This document shows positions 54,332 through 63,886 of a stretch of DNA of 63,942 bases, piece after piece; the stretch's first letter is position 1, and each line of letters begins with the position of its first letter. The DNA comes from Malikia spinosa (lineage in GTDB: Bacteria; Pseudomonadota; Gammaproteobacteria; Burkholderiales; Burkholderiaceae_C). A program made the position numbers and the translations under genes. The stretch lies in the NCBI RefSeq assembly GCF_002980625.1, contig NZ_PVLR01000046.1, positions 1 to 63,942 on the forward strand, read 5' to 3'. Under the pieces are notes generated by a model. The model was given only the letters and a program-made list of their open reading frames with translations. It did not search any database and had not been told where the DNA came from.

Positions 54332-56374
54332 TCAGTCGTTGGTCGAAGCCCTGACCTCGGCCAGCGAGGTCTGGCCGGCCAGCACCTTCTCGATGCCATC
54401 CTGGCGCAGCGAGCGCATGCCCTCGCTCAAGGCCAGCGCCAGGATCTCGGCCGGCCGCGCGCGCTTTTGCACCAGCTGGCGCACGGCTGGCGTCGCCGCC
54501 AGCAGCTCGTGCAAGGCCATGCGACCCATGTAGCCGGTGTTGCCGCAGTGGTCGCAGCCGGGGGCCTGAAAATCCTGCAGCATGCCGCCCTTGGCATGGC
54601 GTTGCCGCCATTGCTCGTGCAGGGCCTGGGTGTCGCGCAGCGCGTGGCCCGGAGGCAAGGCGCGCTGGTAGTCATCGGTGATTTCGCGCAGGCGCGGCGC
54701 CAGCATCGGACGCGACTGCTTGCAGCTGGCGCACAGCTTGCGTACCAGGCGCTGGGCCAGGATGCCTTGCAGTGAATCGGCAAACGAGAAACTGTCGACC
54801 CCGAGGTCGTTCAGGCGCACGATGGTGTCGGCGGCGGAGTTGGTGTGCAAGGTCGACAGCACCAGGTGGCCGGTCAGCGAGGCCTCGATCGCCATTTCGG
54901 CCGTTTCCGGATCGCGGATCTCGCCGACCATGATCACGTCCGGATCGGCGCGCAGCAAGGAGCGCAGCGCGGCGGCAAAGGTCCAGCCGATGCGCGGATT
55001 GACCTGGATCTGACGCAGGCCATGCTGGGTGATCTCGACCGGGTCCTCGGCGGTCCAGATCTTGCGGTTCGGTCGGTTCAGCCGCTGCAGCACCGAGTGC
55101 AAGGTGGTGGTCTTGCCCGAACCGGTCGGCCCGACGCAGAGAAACAGGCCGTTGGGGCGCTCGACCACCTGCTGCAGCAGCTCGAGCTTGTCGGGCGCCA
55201 GCTCGAGTGCCTCCAGCGGCACCACCCTGAAGGCGGTCAGCAGACGCATCACGATGTCCTCTAGCCCGTGCGCGGTCGGAATCGTGGCCACGCGCAGCTC
55301 CAGCGGCAGGCCGCCGTATTTCGCGAAGGCGATCTTGCCATCCTGGGGCTTGCGGCGCTCCGAGATGTCGAGGTCGGACATGATCTTGATGCGGGCGGTC
55401 AGCGCGTTGCGGTAGCTCGGCGGCAGTTCGAGGTAGGGACGCAGCTCGCCATCGATGCGAAAGCGGATCGACACCTTCTCGCGCCCGGGATAGGGCTCGA
55501 TGTGGATGTCGGAGGCGCGCTGGTGATAGGCCTCGGAGATCATCGAGTTGATCAGCCGCACCAGGGTGTTGTCCGACTGCTCGAGCGGTTGCTCCTCCTG
55601 CTCGGGCTTGGCGTCGCCGCCATTGAGCTCTGCCGCAAGCATCCAGGCATCCTGCTCGGAGGACGCCACGGCGGCGGCGGCCAGCGCCTCGCGCTCGACA
55701 CGGGGCGCTGGCTCCTGCAGCGCCAGGTTGTCGGCCATGCCGATGCCGCGATAGGCTTTGGCGATCTGGGCCGTGAGGTCGACGCTGGTCGTGACCACCG
55801 GCCTGACCTTGCGCTGGCTGGTGAACTCGAGTTCTTCCAGGATGCGGAACTGCAGCGGATCGGTCATCGCCACCACCAGAGTCGACTGCCACTCCATCAG
55901 CGGCAGCACGCGCAACCGGACCGCGGTGGTGGCCGGTACCCGGCGCAGCGCGGCGGCATCGATCGGGAACAGCTTGAGGTCGACGAAGGGGTAACCCATC
56001 TTGGTCACCAGCGCCAGCTGCAGATCGGCGGTCGTGACCAGCTTCATGTCGAGCAGGATCTGGCCCAGCGGCACGCCACGGGTCAGGGACTGGCGATGCA
56101 GGGCTTCGGACAACTGCTCGGGCGTGATCTTGGCCAGCGCCAGCAGGGCTTCGCCGATCGGCATCGGCTTGAGCCTGAGCTGCCACTCGAGCGCGGCGCG
56201 CAGATCCTCGCAGGTCGCCCGGACCGCATTGACCAGGCTGACGGGTACGGTATCAGGCGGCAAGCTGTCTCCCAAGCCGGGCAGTGCCGATGGTGAAACG
56301 GTCGATAGGTCCGGACGCTCGGGACGGCTCAACAGGCTTGGCATCATGGTGCAAGCAAGCGCCAGCGACGGCAC
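54332..56374 (-). CDS. GspE/PilB-family secretion or pilus ATPase
   Basis: A 680-residue hexameric ATPase of type II secretion or type IV pili. Two N-terminal GspE-N/MshEN-like regions (about 35-215; PIGEALLALAKITPEQLSEAL) precede the motor domain. Walker A is GPTGSGKTTTL near residue 418; the Asp and His boxes are ASDIHIEPYPG and LHTNSAADTIVRL, with RADPDVIMVGEIRDPETAE between. A zinc-binding tetracysteine (CASC and CDHC) follows. It starts with a GTG that directly follows the upstream stop; ATGs at 56347 and 56344 are alternatives. No other pilus or secretion gene is adjacent, so its partners must be elsewhere. Confidence 0.85.
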   Translation of the reverse strand: MPSLALACTMMPSLLSRPERPDLSTVSPSALPGLGDSLPPDTVPVSLVNAVRATCEDLRAALEWQLRLKPMPIGEALLALAKITPEQLSEALHRQSLTRGVPLGQILLDMKLVTTADLQLALVTKMGYPFVDLKLFPIDAAALRRVPATTAVRLRVLPLMEWQSTLVVAMTDPLQFRILEELEFTSQRKVRPVVTTSVDLTAQIAKAYRGIGMADNLALQEPAPRVEREALAAAAVASSEQDAWMLAAELNGGDAKPEQEEQPLEQSDNTLVRLINSMISEAYHQRASDIHIEPYPGREKVSIRFRIDGELRPYLELPPSYRNALTARIKIMSDLDISERRKPQDGKIAFAKYGGLPLELRVATIPTAHGLEDIVMRLLTAFRVVPLEALELAPDKLELLQQVVERPNGLFLCVGPTGSGKTTTLHSVLQRLNRPNRKIWTAEDPVEITQHGLRQIQVNPRIGWTFAAALRSLLRADPDVIMVGEIRDPETAEMAIEASLTGHLVLSTLHTNSAADTIVRLNDLGVDSFSFADSLQGILAQRLVRKLCASCKQSRPMLAPRLREITDDYQRALPPGHALRDTQALHEQWRQRHAKGGMLQDFQAPGCDHCGNTGYMGRMALHELLAATPAVRQLVQKRARPAEILALALSEGMRSLRQDGIEKVLAGQTSLAEVRASTND

Positions 56375-56596
56375 TTAAAGATGGATGAACCATTGAATCA
56401 CGTTTTTGGCAATGAAGCCCAGCATGCCGAAGGACAGCACGAGAAACAGCACGAAGGTGCCGAACTTGCCAGCCTTGGATTCGCGCGCCAGGTTGAGCAC
56501 GATGAACAGCATGAAGAGGATGAAGGCGCCAACCCCGAAGGTCAGGCCGAATTCGGCGATCTGGTCCTCGGTCAGGCCAAACAATGAATTCTCCAT
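56375..56596 (-). CDS. DUF2788 small membrane protein
   Basis: A 73-residue protein with two membrane helices (about 18-38 and 46-66). The segments GLTEDQIAEFGLTFGVGAF and ESKAGKFGTFVLFLVL fit the DUF2788 family, which is of unknown function. The stop is immediately followed by the ATPase GTG start, and the start is 2 bp from the upstream membrane protein's stop. The three genes form one operon. Confidence 0.8.
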   Translation of the reverse strand: MENSLFGLTEDQIAEFGLTFGVGAFILFMLFIVLNLARESKAGKFGTFVLFLVLSFGMLGFIAKNVIQWFIHL

Positions 56597-56598
56597 CG

Positions 56599-57384
56599 TC
56601 AGCGCCCCCCGACAGCGGAGGCGGCGGATGCCGATGCACTGAGGTCGCGGTAGGCATGCCAGCTCGCATGCGCGAGCAGCGGCACCACGACCAGCAGACC
56701 GAGCAGGAAGCTCAGCAGCCCGACCAGCACCAGGCAGGCGATCAGGCTGGCCCAGAAGGCCAGCACCAGCGGATGATCAGCCACTGCGCGCCAGCTCGCG
56801 CGCACGGCATTCATCGGCAAGCAGTCACGGTCGATCAGCATCGGCAGGGTCAGGACGCTGGAGGCAAAGATCGGCGCCGCCAGCAAGCCGCCGAGCAGCA
56901 CCCAGAATTCGAACAGCAAGGGCGACTCCGACAGCACGACATGGCGCAGGAAATCGACCACGGTATTGATCGGCGCTGGCGCGAGCAGGACCATCAGGCT
57001 GGCCGAAGTCAGGACCCAGGCGGTGCCGGCCAGGCACAACAGCAGGCCAAAGCCGACCAGGCGCGAGTCACGACCGCGCCAGAGCGCGACCAGCTCGGCC
57101 AGGCTCATGAGCCGATCGCGCTCGAGCTCGCGGCTGACCGCATACAGGCCAGTGGCCAGCACTGGCGCGACCAGCAGGAAGCCGGAGAAAGCCCCTACCA
57201 GCAGCCAGAACTGCTGATCGGCCACCGCATAGAGCAAGGCGCCGAACAGGGTGACGCACAGGCCATGGAGCAGGCCCGGCAAGGGATGGCGCACGAAGTC
57301 GCGCCAGCCCCGGATCAGCCAGAGCAAGGGAGAGGCCAGTGTCACGCGGGACACTGGTGACACGCGGGCAAGCTTGTCGTTCAT
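56599..57384 (-). CDS. BPSS1780-type (DUF2189-like) membrane protein
   Basis: A 261-residue inner-membrane protein with about six helices. The pattern WLIRGWRDFVRHPLPGLLHG near the N-terminus and the repeated hydrophobic hairpins match the BPSS1780/DUF2189 family in Burkholderiales. The function is unknown. The last residues are a serine/alanine-rich tail. It is the first gene of the operon with DUF2788 and the GspE/PilB-type ATPase; whether the three act together is unknown. Confidence 0.78.
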   Translation of the reverse strand: MNDKLARVSPVSRVTLASPLLWLIRGWRDFVRHPLPGLLHGLCVTLFGALLYAVADQQFWLLVGAFSGFLLVAPVLATGLYAVSRELERDRLMSLAELVALWRGRDSRLVGFGLLLCLAGTAWVLTSASLMVLLAPAPINTVVDFLRHVVLSESPLLFEFWVLLGGLLAAPIFASSVLTLPMLIDRDCLPMNAVRASWRAVADHPLVLAFWASLIACLVLVGLLSFLLGLLVVVPLLAHASWHAYRDLSASASAASAVGGR

Positions 57385-57421
57385 CGAATGATTTATTGTG
57401 AGGGTGACAGGCCCGATTGGA

Positions 57422-59092
57422 TCACAGCCCCGAGGCCTGGACCAGACTGCGGGTATATGGCATGCGAGGAGCCCGCAACACGGACAAGGCCTCGCCCTGC
57501 TCCACCACCCGGCCCGCGCGCAGCACCGTGATCTGGTGCGCCATGGCCCAGACCACCGCCATGTCGTGGGTGATCAGCAGATAGCTCAGGCCGCGCTCGC
57601 GCTGCAGCCGCAGCAGCAGCGCGATCACCTGCTGCTGCACCGTGACGTCGAGCGCGCTGGTCGGCTCGTCAAGCACGATCAGCTGCGGCTCGATGACCAG
57701 CGCGCGCGCGATCGCGATGCGTTGGCGCTGGCCGCCCGAGAACTCGTGCGGGTAGCGCTGCAGCCAGGCCTGCTGCTCAGCCGGCGCCAGCCCGGCCAGC
57801 AGGCCGACCTCGCGCAGGGCGGCCAGCACGCGGACCAGGCGCTCGGCGCGCGACAGGCCCGGCTCATGCACCTGCAGGCCCTCGGCGACGATCTGCTCCA
57901 GCGTCAGGCGCGGCGACAGCGAGGCATAGGGGTCCTGGAACACGACCTGCACCCGGCGGCGCAGCCGACGCTGCTCGGGCCGCGCCAGATCGAGCCAGTC
58001 CTGGCCCAGCACGCGCAAGCGGCCCTGGTGCGGCAGCAGGCCCAGCGCCGCCAGCGCCAGCGTGGTCTTGCCCGAGCCCGATTCGCCGACGACGCCCAGG
58101 GTCTGGCCGGCCGGCAGCCGCAGGTCCACCCCCTCGAGCGCGAGCTGGCGGCCACGCCGGAACCAGCCGCGCCAGCCGGGCAGCGCCACCGGATAGGACA
58201 CCTGCAGCGCTTCAGCCTCCAGGCAGGCTGGGTGATCCGGACGGGTCGCTGGGTCGGCTGGCGCCAGCTCGCGCCGCGGCAGGCTGTTCAGCAGGGTCCG
58301 GGTATAGGGCTGAGTCGGCGCGGCAAAGACCGCCGCGACCGCACCCTGCTCGACCACCAGGCCGTCCTTCATGACCAGCACCCGGTCGGCAAAATGCCGC
58401 ACCAGATTCAGGTCATGGGTAATGATCAGCACCGCCAACCCCAGGCGCAGCCGCATTTCATCGAGCAAGGCCAGCATCTGCAGCCGCAAGCTGGCGTCGA
58501 GCGCGGTGGTCGGCTCATCGGCCACCAGCAGCCGCGGCTCGCTGGCCAGCGCCATCGCGATCAGCGCGCGCTGGCGTTGGCCGCCGCTGAGCTGGTGCGG
58601 GTAGGCACGCGCCTGGGCCAGCGGGTCGGGCAGGCCGACCGATGCCAGCAATTCCAGCACCCGCGCACGCGCCGACGCGCCCGCCAGCCCCCGGTGCAGC
58701 TGCAGCACCTCGGCGATCTGCTGGCCCAGGGTCAGCAGCGGGTTGAGCGCGCTCATCGGCTCCTGGAACACATAGGCGACCGCGCTGCCGCGCAGCAGGC
58801 GCAGCTCGGGCTCGGCCAGCGTCAGCAGCTCGCGCCCCTGCAACCGGACCGAACCCGACAGGCGGGCCTGCGGCAGCAAGCGCAGCAGGCTCAGCGCCGA
58901 GACCGTCTTGCCCGATCCCGACTCGCCGACGATGGCCAGCTTCTCACCCGGCGCCAGGCTGAAATCGATGCCATGCACCACCTCGCGCCCGCCCAGGCTG
59001 ACGCGCAGGCCCCGCACCTCGAGCAGGGGTGGCTGCGCTGCCAGCTCGGCATCCGCTGTCAGCGCTTGATCCTTCATGGCAGGGGCATTCAT
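57422..59092 (-). CDS. yejF: Peptide ABC transporter, duplicated ATP-binding protein
   Basis: A 556-residue protein made of two fused oligopeptide-type ABC ATPase domains. The first has Walker A GESGSGKTVSALSLLRLL near residue 56 and LSGGQRQRALIAMALA; the second has GESGSGKTTLALAALGLL near residue 340 and FSGGQRQRIAIARAL. Walker B segments LLVADEPTTALD and LIVLDEPTSALD are intact. It energises the importer formed with YejB and YejE. Its start overlaps the yejE stop by 4 bp. Homologues import microcin C and peptides. Confidence 0.9.
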   Translation of the reverse strand: MNAPAMKDQALTADAELAAQPPLLEVRGLRVSLGGREVVHGIDFSLAPGEKLAIVGESGSGKTVSALSLLRLLPQARLSGSVRLQGRELLTLAEPELRLLRGSAVAYVFQEPMSALNPLLTLGQQIAEVLQLHRGLAGASARARVLELLASVGLPDPLAQARAYPHQLSGGQRQRALIAMALASEPRLLVADEPTTALDASLRLQMLALLDEMRLRLGLAVLIITHDLNLVRHFADRVLVMKDGLVVEQGAVAAVFAAPTQPYTRTLLNSLPRRELAPADPATRPDHPACLEAEALQVSYPVALPGWRGWFRRGRQLALEGVDLRLPAGQTLGVVGESGSGKTTLALAALGLLPHQGRLRVLGQDWLDLARPEQRRLRRRVQVVFQDPYASLSPRLTLEQIVAEGLQVHEPGLSRAERLVRVLAALREVGLLAGLAPAEQQAWLQRYPHEFSGGQRQRIAIARALVIEPQLIVLDEPTSALDVTVQQQVIALLLRLQRERGLSYLLITHDMAVVWAMAHQITVLRAGRVVEQGEALSVLRAPRMPYTRSLVQASGL

Positions 59093-60153
59093 GGCCGGGC
59101 CTGGCGCGGATCGAGCGCGTCGCGCAAGGCGTCGCCCATGAAGGTCAGCAGCAGCAGCGTGGTCACGAGCAGCGCGAAGGTCGACAGCGTGATCCACCAG
59201 GCATCGAGGTTGGCCTTGCCCTGGGCCAGCAGCTCGCCGAGCGAAGGCGTGCCGGGCGGCACCCCCAGGCCCAGGAAGTCGAGCGAGGTCAGCGCCAGGA
59301 TGGCCGCGCTCATGCGAAACGGCAGGAAGGTCACGACCGGGGTCAGGCTGTTGGGCAGCAGATGGCGCCAGATCAGCTGCCAGGGCCCGAGCCCGAGCGC
59401 ACGCGCCGCGCGCACATAGTCGAGCTGGCGGTTGCGCAGGAACTCGGCCCGCACATAGTCGCTCAGGCCCATCCAGCCAAACAGGCTCAGCAGCAACAGC
59501 AGCAGCCCCACGCTGGGCTCGAACAGCGCCGAGAAGATGATCAGCAGGTAGAGCTCGGGCAACGCGCTCCAGACCTCGATCAGCCGCTGCAGCAGCAGAT
59601 CGGTGCCGCCGCCGAAATAGCCCTGGATCGCCCCGGCGGCCAGCCCCAGCAGCACGCCGGAGGCGGTCAGCGCGAGCGCGAACAGCACCGAGAGCCGAAA
59701 GCCGTACAACAGGCGCGCGAACAGGTCGCGGCCGCGGTCGTCGGTGCCAAGCCAGTTGTCGGCCGAAGGCGGCGCCGGATGGGGTTCGCGCGCGAAATAG
59801 TTGATCGTGGCATGGTGATAACGGTTCGGCGCCTGCAGCACCCAGTTGCCTGGCTGTTCGAGCTGACGCTCGATGAAGGGGTCGAGGTAGTCGGTCGGGG
59901 TCGCGAAATCGCCGCCGAAGGTGGTCTCGGGCAGATCCTGCAACACCGGCACATACCACTGGCCCTGATAGCGCAGCAGCAGCGGCCGGTCGTTCGAGAT
60001 CAGCTCGGCGCCCAGGCTCAGCACGAACAGCAGAGAAAACAGCCACAGGCTGAACCAGCCCAGGCGGTGGGCACGAAAACGGCGCCAGGCCAGGCGCCAG
60101 GGTCCGGCCGGCGCAGCGCTATCGGCAGCCACTTGATCAGTCGAACTTGACAC
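59089..60153 (-). CDS. yejE: Peptide ABC transporter permease
   Basis: A 354-residue inner-membrane permease of the OppC/YejE type. One N-terminal helix precedes a long periplasmic loop and five more helices. LGTDDRGRDLFARLLYGFR is the typical motif, and ARALGLGPWQLIWRHLLPN is the coupling segment for the ATPase. It uses a GTG start and overlaps the yejB stop by 17 bp. Confidence 0.9.
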   Translation of the reverse strand: MSSSTDQVAADSAAPAGPWRLAWRRFRAHRLGWFSLWLFSLLFVLSLGAELISNDRPLLLRYQGQWYVPVLQDLPETTFGGDFATPTDYLDPFIERQLEQPGNWVLQAPNRYHHATINYFAREPHPAPPSADNWLGTDDRGRDLFARLLYGFRLSVLFALALTASGVLLGLAAGAIQGYFGGGTDLLLQRLIEVWSALPELYLLIIFSALFEPSVGLLLLLLSLFGWMGLSDYVRAEFLRNRQLDYVRAARALGLGPWQLIWRHLLPNSLTPVVTFLPFRMSAAILALTSLDFLGLGVPPGTPSLGELLAQGKANLDAWWITLSTFALLVTTLLLLTFMGDALRDALDPRQARP

Positions 60154-61171
60154 GCGGGTCCACCCACAGATAGCACAGGTCGCTCACGAGCTTGGTCAGC
60201 AGACCGATCAGCGTGAACAGATAGAGCGTGCCGAGCACGACCGGATAGTCGCGCCGCATCACGCTCTCGTAGCTCAGCAACCCGAGGCCGTCGAGCGAGA
60301 ACAGGGTCTCGATCAGCAGCGAGCCGGTGAAGAAGGCGCCGACGAAGGCGGCCGGAAAGCCGGTCACGATCGGGATCAGCGCATTGCGCAGCACATGGCG
60401 GACCAGCAGCTGGCGCTCGCTCAGACCCTTGGCGCGCGCGGTCAGCACATACTGCTTACCGATCTCGTCGAGCATCGCGTTGCGCGTCAGCAGGGTCGTG
60501 ACCGCGAAGGCGCCCAGCACGCTGGCCGTCACCGGCAGCGCGATATGCCACAGGTAGTCCATCACCTTGGCGCCCCAGCTCAGGGTTTCCCAGTTCGACG
60601 AGGTCAGCCCGCGCAGCGGAAACCACTGCAGCTGACCGCCGAACACCACCAGCAGCAGCACGCCGAGCACGAAGCCGGGAATCGCATAGCCGGCCAGCAC
60701 CAGGATCGAAGTCACGGTATCGAAGCGGCTGCCGGCGCGCACCGCTTTGGCAATGCCCAGCGGCACCGAGACCGAGTAGGTCAACAGGAAGGTCCAGAGC
60801 CCGAGGCTGATCGACACCGGCAGCTTGGAGCGCACCAGGGTCCAGACATCCTGCTGGTGATAGAAGCTCTGACCCAGGTCGAAGCGCACGAACTGGCCCA
60901 GCATGCGCACGAAACGCTCGGGCGCCGGCTGGTCGAAGCCGTAGAAGCGCTCGATCTCGGCGATGCGCTCGGCGTCCACGCCCTGGCGCCCGCGGTAACC
61001 GGCGCCCGCCACGGCCGCGCCTTCGCCGCCGCTGTCGCGCCCCTGCAACTGGGCGACCATCTGCTCGACCGGGCCGCCCGGCACGAACTGGATCACGACG
61101 AAGGTCAGCAGCAGCACGCCCAACAGGGTCGGCACCATCAGCAGCAAGCGCTTGAGCAGGTAATGCAACAT
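60137..61171 (-). CDS. yejB: Peptide ABC transporter permease
   Basis: A 344-residue OppB/YejB-type permease. It begins MLHYLLKRLLLMVPTLLGVL and has VIQFVPGGPVEQMV and the coupling segment ARAKGLSERQLLVRHVLRNA. A glycine-rich periplasmic insertion (about residues 42-65) is present, as in YejB proteins. It starts 20 bp after yejA. The upstream frame is open but is antisense or out-of-frame yejA sequence. Confidence 0.9.
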   Translation of the reverse strand: MLHYLLKRLLLMVPTLLGVLLLTFVVIQFVPGGPVEQMVAQLQGRDSGGEGAAVAGAGYRGRQGVDAERIAEIERFYGFDQPAPERFVRMLGQFVRFDLGQSFYHQQDVWTLVRSKLPVSISLGLWTFLLTYSVSVPLGIAKAVRAGSRFDTVTSILVLAGYAIPGFVLGVLLLVVFGGQLQWFPLRGLTSSNWETLSWGAKVMDYLWHIALPVTASVLGAFAVTTLLTRNAMLDEIGKQYVLTARAKGLSERQLLVRHVLRNALIPIVTGFPAAFVGAFFTGSLLIETLFSLDGLGLLSYESVMRRDYPVVLGTLYLFTLIGLLTKLVSDLCYLWVDPRVKFD

Positions 61172-61191
61172 GTCGAATCCCAACCGGCGGT

Positions 61192-63039
61192 TCAGCGCCC
61201 GACCCGGTTGGCCGGACTGGCCCACCAGGTCGACAGCACCCAGGCCTCGGGCTGATAGTAGCGCGGCAACTGACGCGGACGCTCGAAGCGGCCGGCGCGC
61301 CAGGCGATCCGGTGCACGCTGCCATACCAATGCGGTACTGCATAGTGGCCGTGACGCAGCACGCGGTCGAGCGCGCGCAATGCCGCGACCAGCTCGGGGC
61401 GCCGGCGCGCGGCCACGGCGCGCTCGATCAGCGCATTGACCACCGGGTCGCGCACCCCCATCAGGTTGGCCGAGCCCTCGATGGCGGCCGCGCGCGAACC
61501 AAAGCGCTCGAGCAATTCGGCGCCGGGCGCCTCGCTGCCGACGATCCGGCTGCTGATGAGCTCGAAGTCGAAGCTGTCGAGGCGCTTTTGCAGCAACGCG
61601 AAATCGACCACCTTGTGTTTGGCCGAGATGCCCAGCTTCTCGAGGTTCTTGGCCAGGGGCGTGAAGACCCGCCCGAGCGCGCCGCTGTTGTCGATGAACT
61701 CGATCGTGAACGGCTCGCCGCGCGGGTTGCGCAAGGCGCCGTCGCGATAGGTCCAGCCGGCTTGCGCCAGCAGCTCGCGCGCGCGCCGCAGGTGGTCGCG
61801 CAGCATCTGGCCCGAGTCCGGGTCCAGGCTGGTGACGGGCGGCAGCGGCACCGGCTGCTCGAACACGGCCGCCGGCAACCGGCTGCGCCAGGGCGCGAGC
61901 AACGCGAGCTCGTCGGCGCCGGGCAGGCCACGGGCCTCGAAGTCGCTGGCGACGAAATAGCCGCGCACCCGGGTGTAGGCGTTGAAGAACAGCTGGCGGT
62001 TCATCCACTCGAAGTCCAGCGCCAGGCCGATCGCCTCGCGCACGCGCGGGTCGCTGAATTTCGCCAGCCGGCTGTTGAACAGGAAGCCCTGGAAGTCACC
62101 CGCGTTGCCGTGCGCGAGCTCCTCCTTGACCAGCAGCCCGCGCTCGAAGGCGCGGCCCTGGTAGGCCTTGGCCCATTCGCGCGCGATGAAGGCCTGGATG
62201 TAGTCGAACTCGCCGGCCTTGAAAGCTTCGAGCTGGGCCGTGCTGTCCTGGTAGAGCCGGTAGGTGATGCGGTCGAAGTTGTACATGCCGCGGCGCACAT
62301 TGAGGTCAGCCGCCCACCAGTTCGGATCGCGCCGGTAGCTGACATCGCGCCCGAAGCCCCGGCCCTCGACCCGGTACGGGCCAGAACCGATCGGCGGCTC
62401 GGCCACGATCCGATCCAGCGGCTGACGCTGTCCGCCCACCAGGCCCCATTGGCGGCTGAACACCGGCAGGCTGCCCGCGATCAGCGGCAGCTCGGCGCTG
62501 GCGCGCACGAAATCGAAGCGCAACAGGCGCTCGCCCAGCACGGTGGCGCGCCGGACATCGACGAAATAGCTGCGGAACTGCGGCGCGGCCTGCGGGCCGG
62601 TCAAGCTGTCGAAGGAATGCTTGACATCGGCGGCCAGCACCGGCTCGCCATTGTGAAAGCGCGCCTTCGGGTTGAGCCTGAAGGTCGCCGACAGGCCGTC
62701 GGCCGCCACGCTGACATCGTCGGCCAGCAGGCCGTAGCCGGTGTTGGGCTCGTCGAGCGAGCCGGTCAGCAGGGTTTCGAGCAGCAGCGCATTGAGGCCG
62801 GGCGGCGCGCTGCCCTTGAGCGTGAAGGGGTTGAACTTGTCGAACTGGCTGGCGCGCGTGGGCGGCACCAGCGCGATCTCGCCGCCCTTGGGCGCCTGCG
62901 GATCAACGTAATCGAAATGGGCAAAGCCGGCCGGGTACTTGAGCTCGCCAAACTGGGCCCAGCCAGGTGCCGCCTGCACCGGCATGAGGGCGCTCAGGAG
63001 CAAACTCGACAGCCCCAGCCGCAAGAGGGGTAAACGCAT
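61192..63039 (-). CDS. yejA: Peptide ABC transporter substrate-binding protein
   Basis: A 615-residue periplasmic extracellular-solute-binding protein (family 5). A signal peptide (MRLPLLRLGLSSLLLSALMP, cleaved near VQAAPG) is followed by FGELKYPAGFAHFDYVDP, typical of YejA, and KARFHNGEPVLAADVKHSFD. It delivers oligopeptides to YejBEF. I chose MRLPLL as start because the signal peptide begins there; an upstream frame of 29 codons overlaps the fabI start region. It is the first gene of yejABEF and lies 37 bp from the divergent fabI. Confidence 0.9.
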   Translation of the reverse strand: MRLPLLRLGLSSLLLSALMPVQAAPGWAQFGELKYPAGFAHFDYVDPQAPKGGEIALVPPTRASQFDKFNPFTLKGSAPPGLNALLLETLLTGSLDEPNTGYGLLADDVSVAADGLSATFRLNPKARFHNGEPVLAADVKHSFDSLTGPQAAPQFRSYFVDVRRATVLGERLLRFDFVRASAELPLIAGSLPVFSRQWGLVGGQRQPLDRIVAEPPIGSGPYRVEGRGFGRDVSYRRDPNWWAADLNVRRGMYNFDRITYRLYQDSTAQLEAFKAGEFDYIQAFIAREWAKAYQGRAFERGLLVKEELAHGNAGDFQGFLFNSRLAKFSDPRVREAIGLALDFEWMNRQLFFNAYTRVRGYFVASDFEARGLPGADELALLAPWRSRLPAAVFEQPVPLPPVTSLDPDSGQMLRDHLRRARELLAQAGWTYRDGALRNPRGEPFTIEFIDNSGALGRVFTPLAKNLEKLGISAKHKVVDFALLQKRLDSFDFELISSRIVGSEAPGAELLERFGSRAAAIEGSANLMGVRDPVVNALIERAVAARRRPELVAALRALDRVLRHGHYAVPHWYGSVHRIAWRAGRFERPRQLPRYYQPEAWVLSTWWASPANRVGR

Positions 63040-63076
63040 GCGACAATTCTGCCCAAGATTTTCTGGAGATTGACTC

Positions 63077-63886
63077 ATGGGTTTTCTCGCTGGCAAGAAA
63101 TTGCTGATTACGGGCTTGTTGTCCAACCGTTCGATTGCCTATGGCGTCGCCAAGGCTTGTCACGCGCAAGGCGCAGAGCTGGCCTTCAGCTACGTCGGTG
63201 AGCGTTTCAAGGACCGCATCAGCGAGTTCGCGGCCGAATTCGACTCCACGCTGGTGTTCGATTGCGACGTCGGCAGCGACGAGCAGATCGAGCAGATGTT
63301 CAAGGACCTGTCGGTCCACTGGCCGACTTTCGACGGCTTCGTGCACAGCATCGGCTTTGCGCCGCGCGAGGCGATCTCGGGTGACTTCCTCGAAGGCCTA
63401 AGCCGCGAGGCATTCAAGATCGCGCACGACATCAGCGCCTACAGCTTCCCGGGCATGGCCAAGGCCGCCAAGCCCTACCTGAACGACAAGGCCGCGCTGC
63501 TGACCCTGACCTACCTGGGCGCGGTGCGTACCATCCCGCACTACAACACCATGGGTCTGGCCAAGGCCAGCCTGGAAGCCAGCGTGCGCTACCTGGCCGA
63601 GGCCCTGGGCACCCTGCCCGACGGCCGCAGCATCCGCGTCAACGGCATCAGCGCCGGCCCGATCAAGACCCTGGCCGCCAGCGGCATCAAGGACTTCGGC
63701 AAGCTGCTGGGCATGGGTGCGGCCGCCGCACCGCTGCGCCGCAACGTCACGATCGACGAGGTCGGCAACGTCGCCGCCTTCATGCTGTCCGACCTGGCCT
63801 CGGGCATGACCGCCGAGATCTCTTACGTCGACTGCGGCTTCAGCTCGACCGCCGGCGTCAGCCGCGACAGCGCGCAGATCGTCTGA
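63077..63886 (+). CDS. fabI: Enoyl-[acyl-carrier-protein] reductase (NADH)
   Basis: A 269-residue SDR-fold enzyme catalysing the last reduction in each fatty-acid elongation cycle. It begins [20 protein letters not shown], with the FabI-type cofactor segment. The active site is [20 protein letters not shown], holding both tyrosines and the lysine (Y-x6-K). The [13 protein letters not shown] loop is the substrate-binding segment that triclosan-type inhibitors also contact. A TGGAG site precedes the ATG. It is divergent from the yej operon. Confidence 0.95.
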   Translation: MGFLAGKKLLITGLLSNRSIAYGVAKACHAQGAELAFSYVGERFKDRISEFAAEFDSTLVFDCDVGSDEQIEQMFKDLSVHWPTFDGFVHSIGFAPREAISGDFLEGLSREAFKIAHDISAYSFPGMAKAAKPYLNDKAALLTLTYLGAVRTIPHYNTMGLAKASLEASVRYLAEALGTLPDGRSIRVNGISAGPIKTLAASGIKDFGKLLGMGAAAAPLRRNVTIDEVGNVAAFMLSDLASGMTAEISYVDCGFSSTAGVSRDSAQIV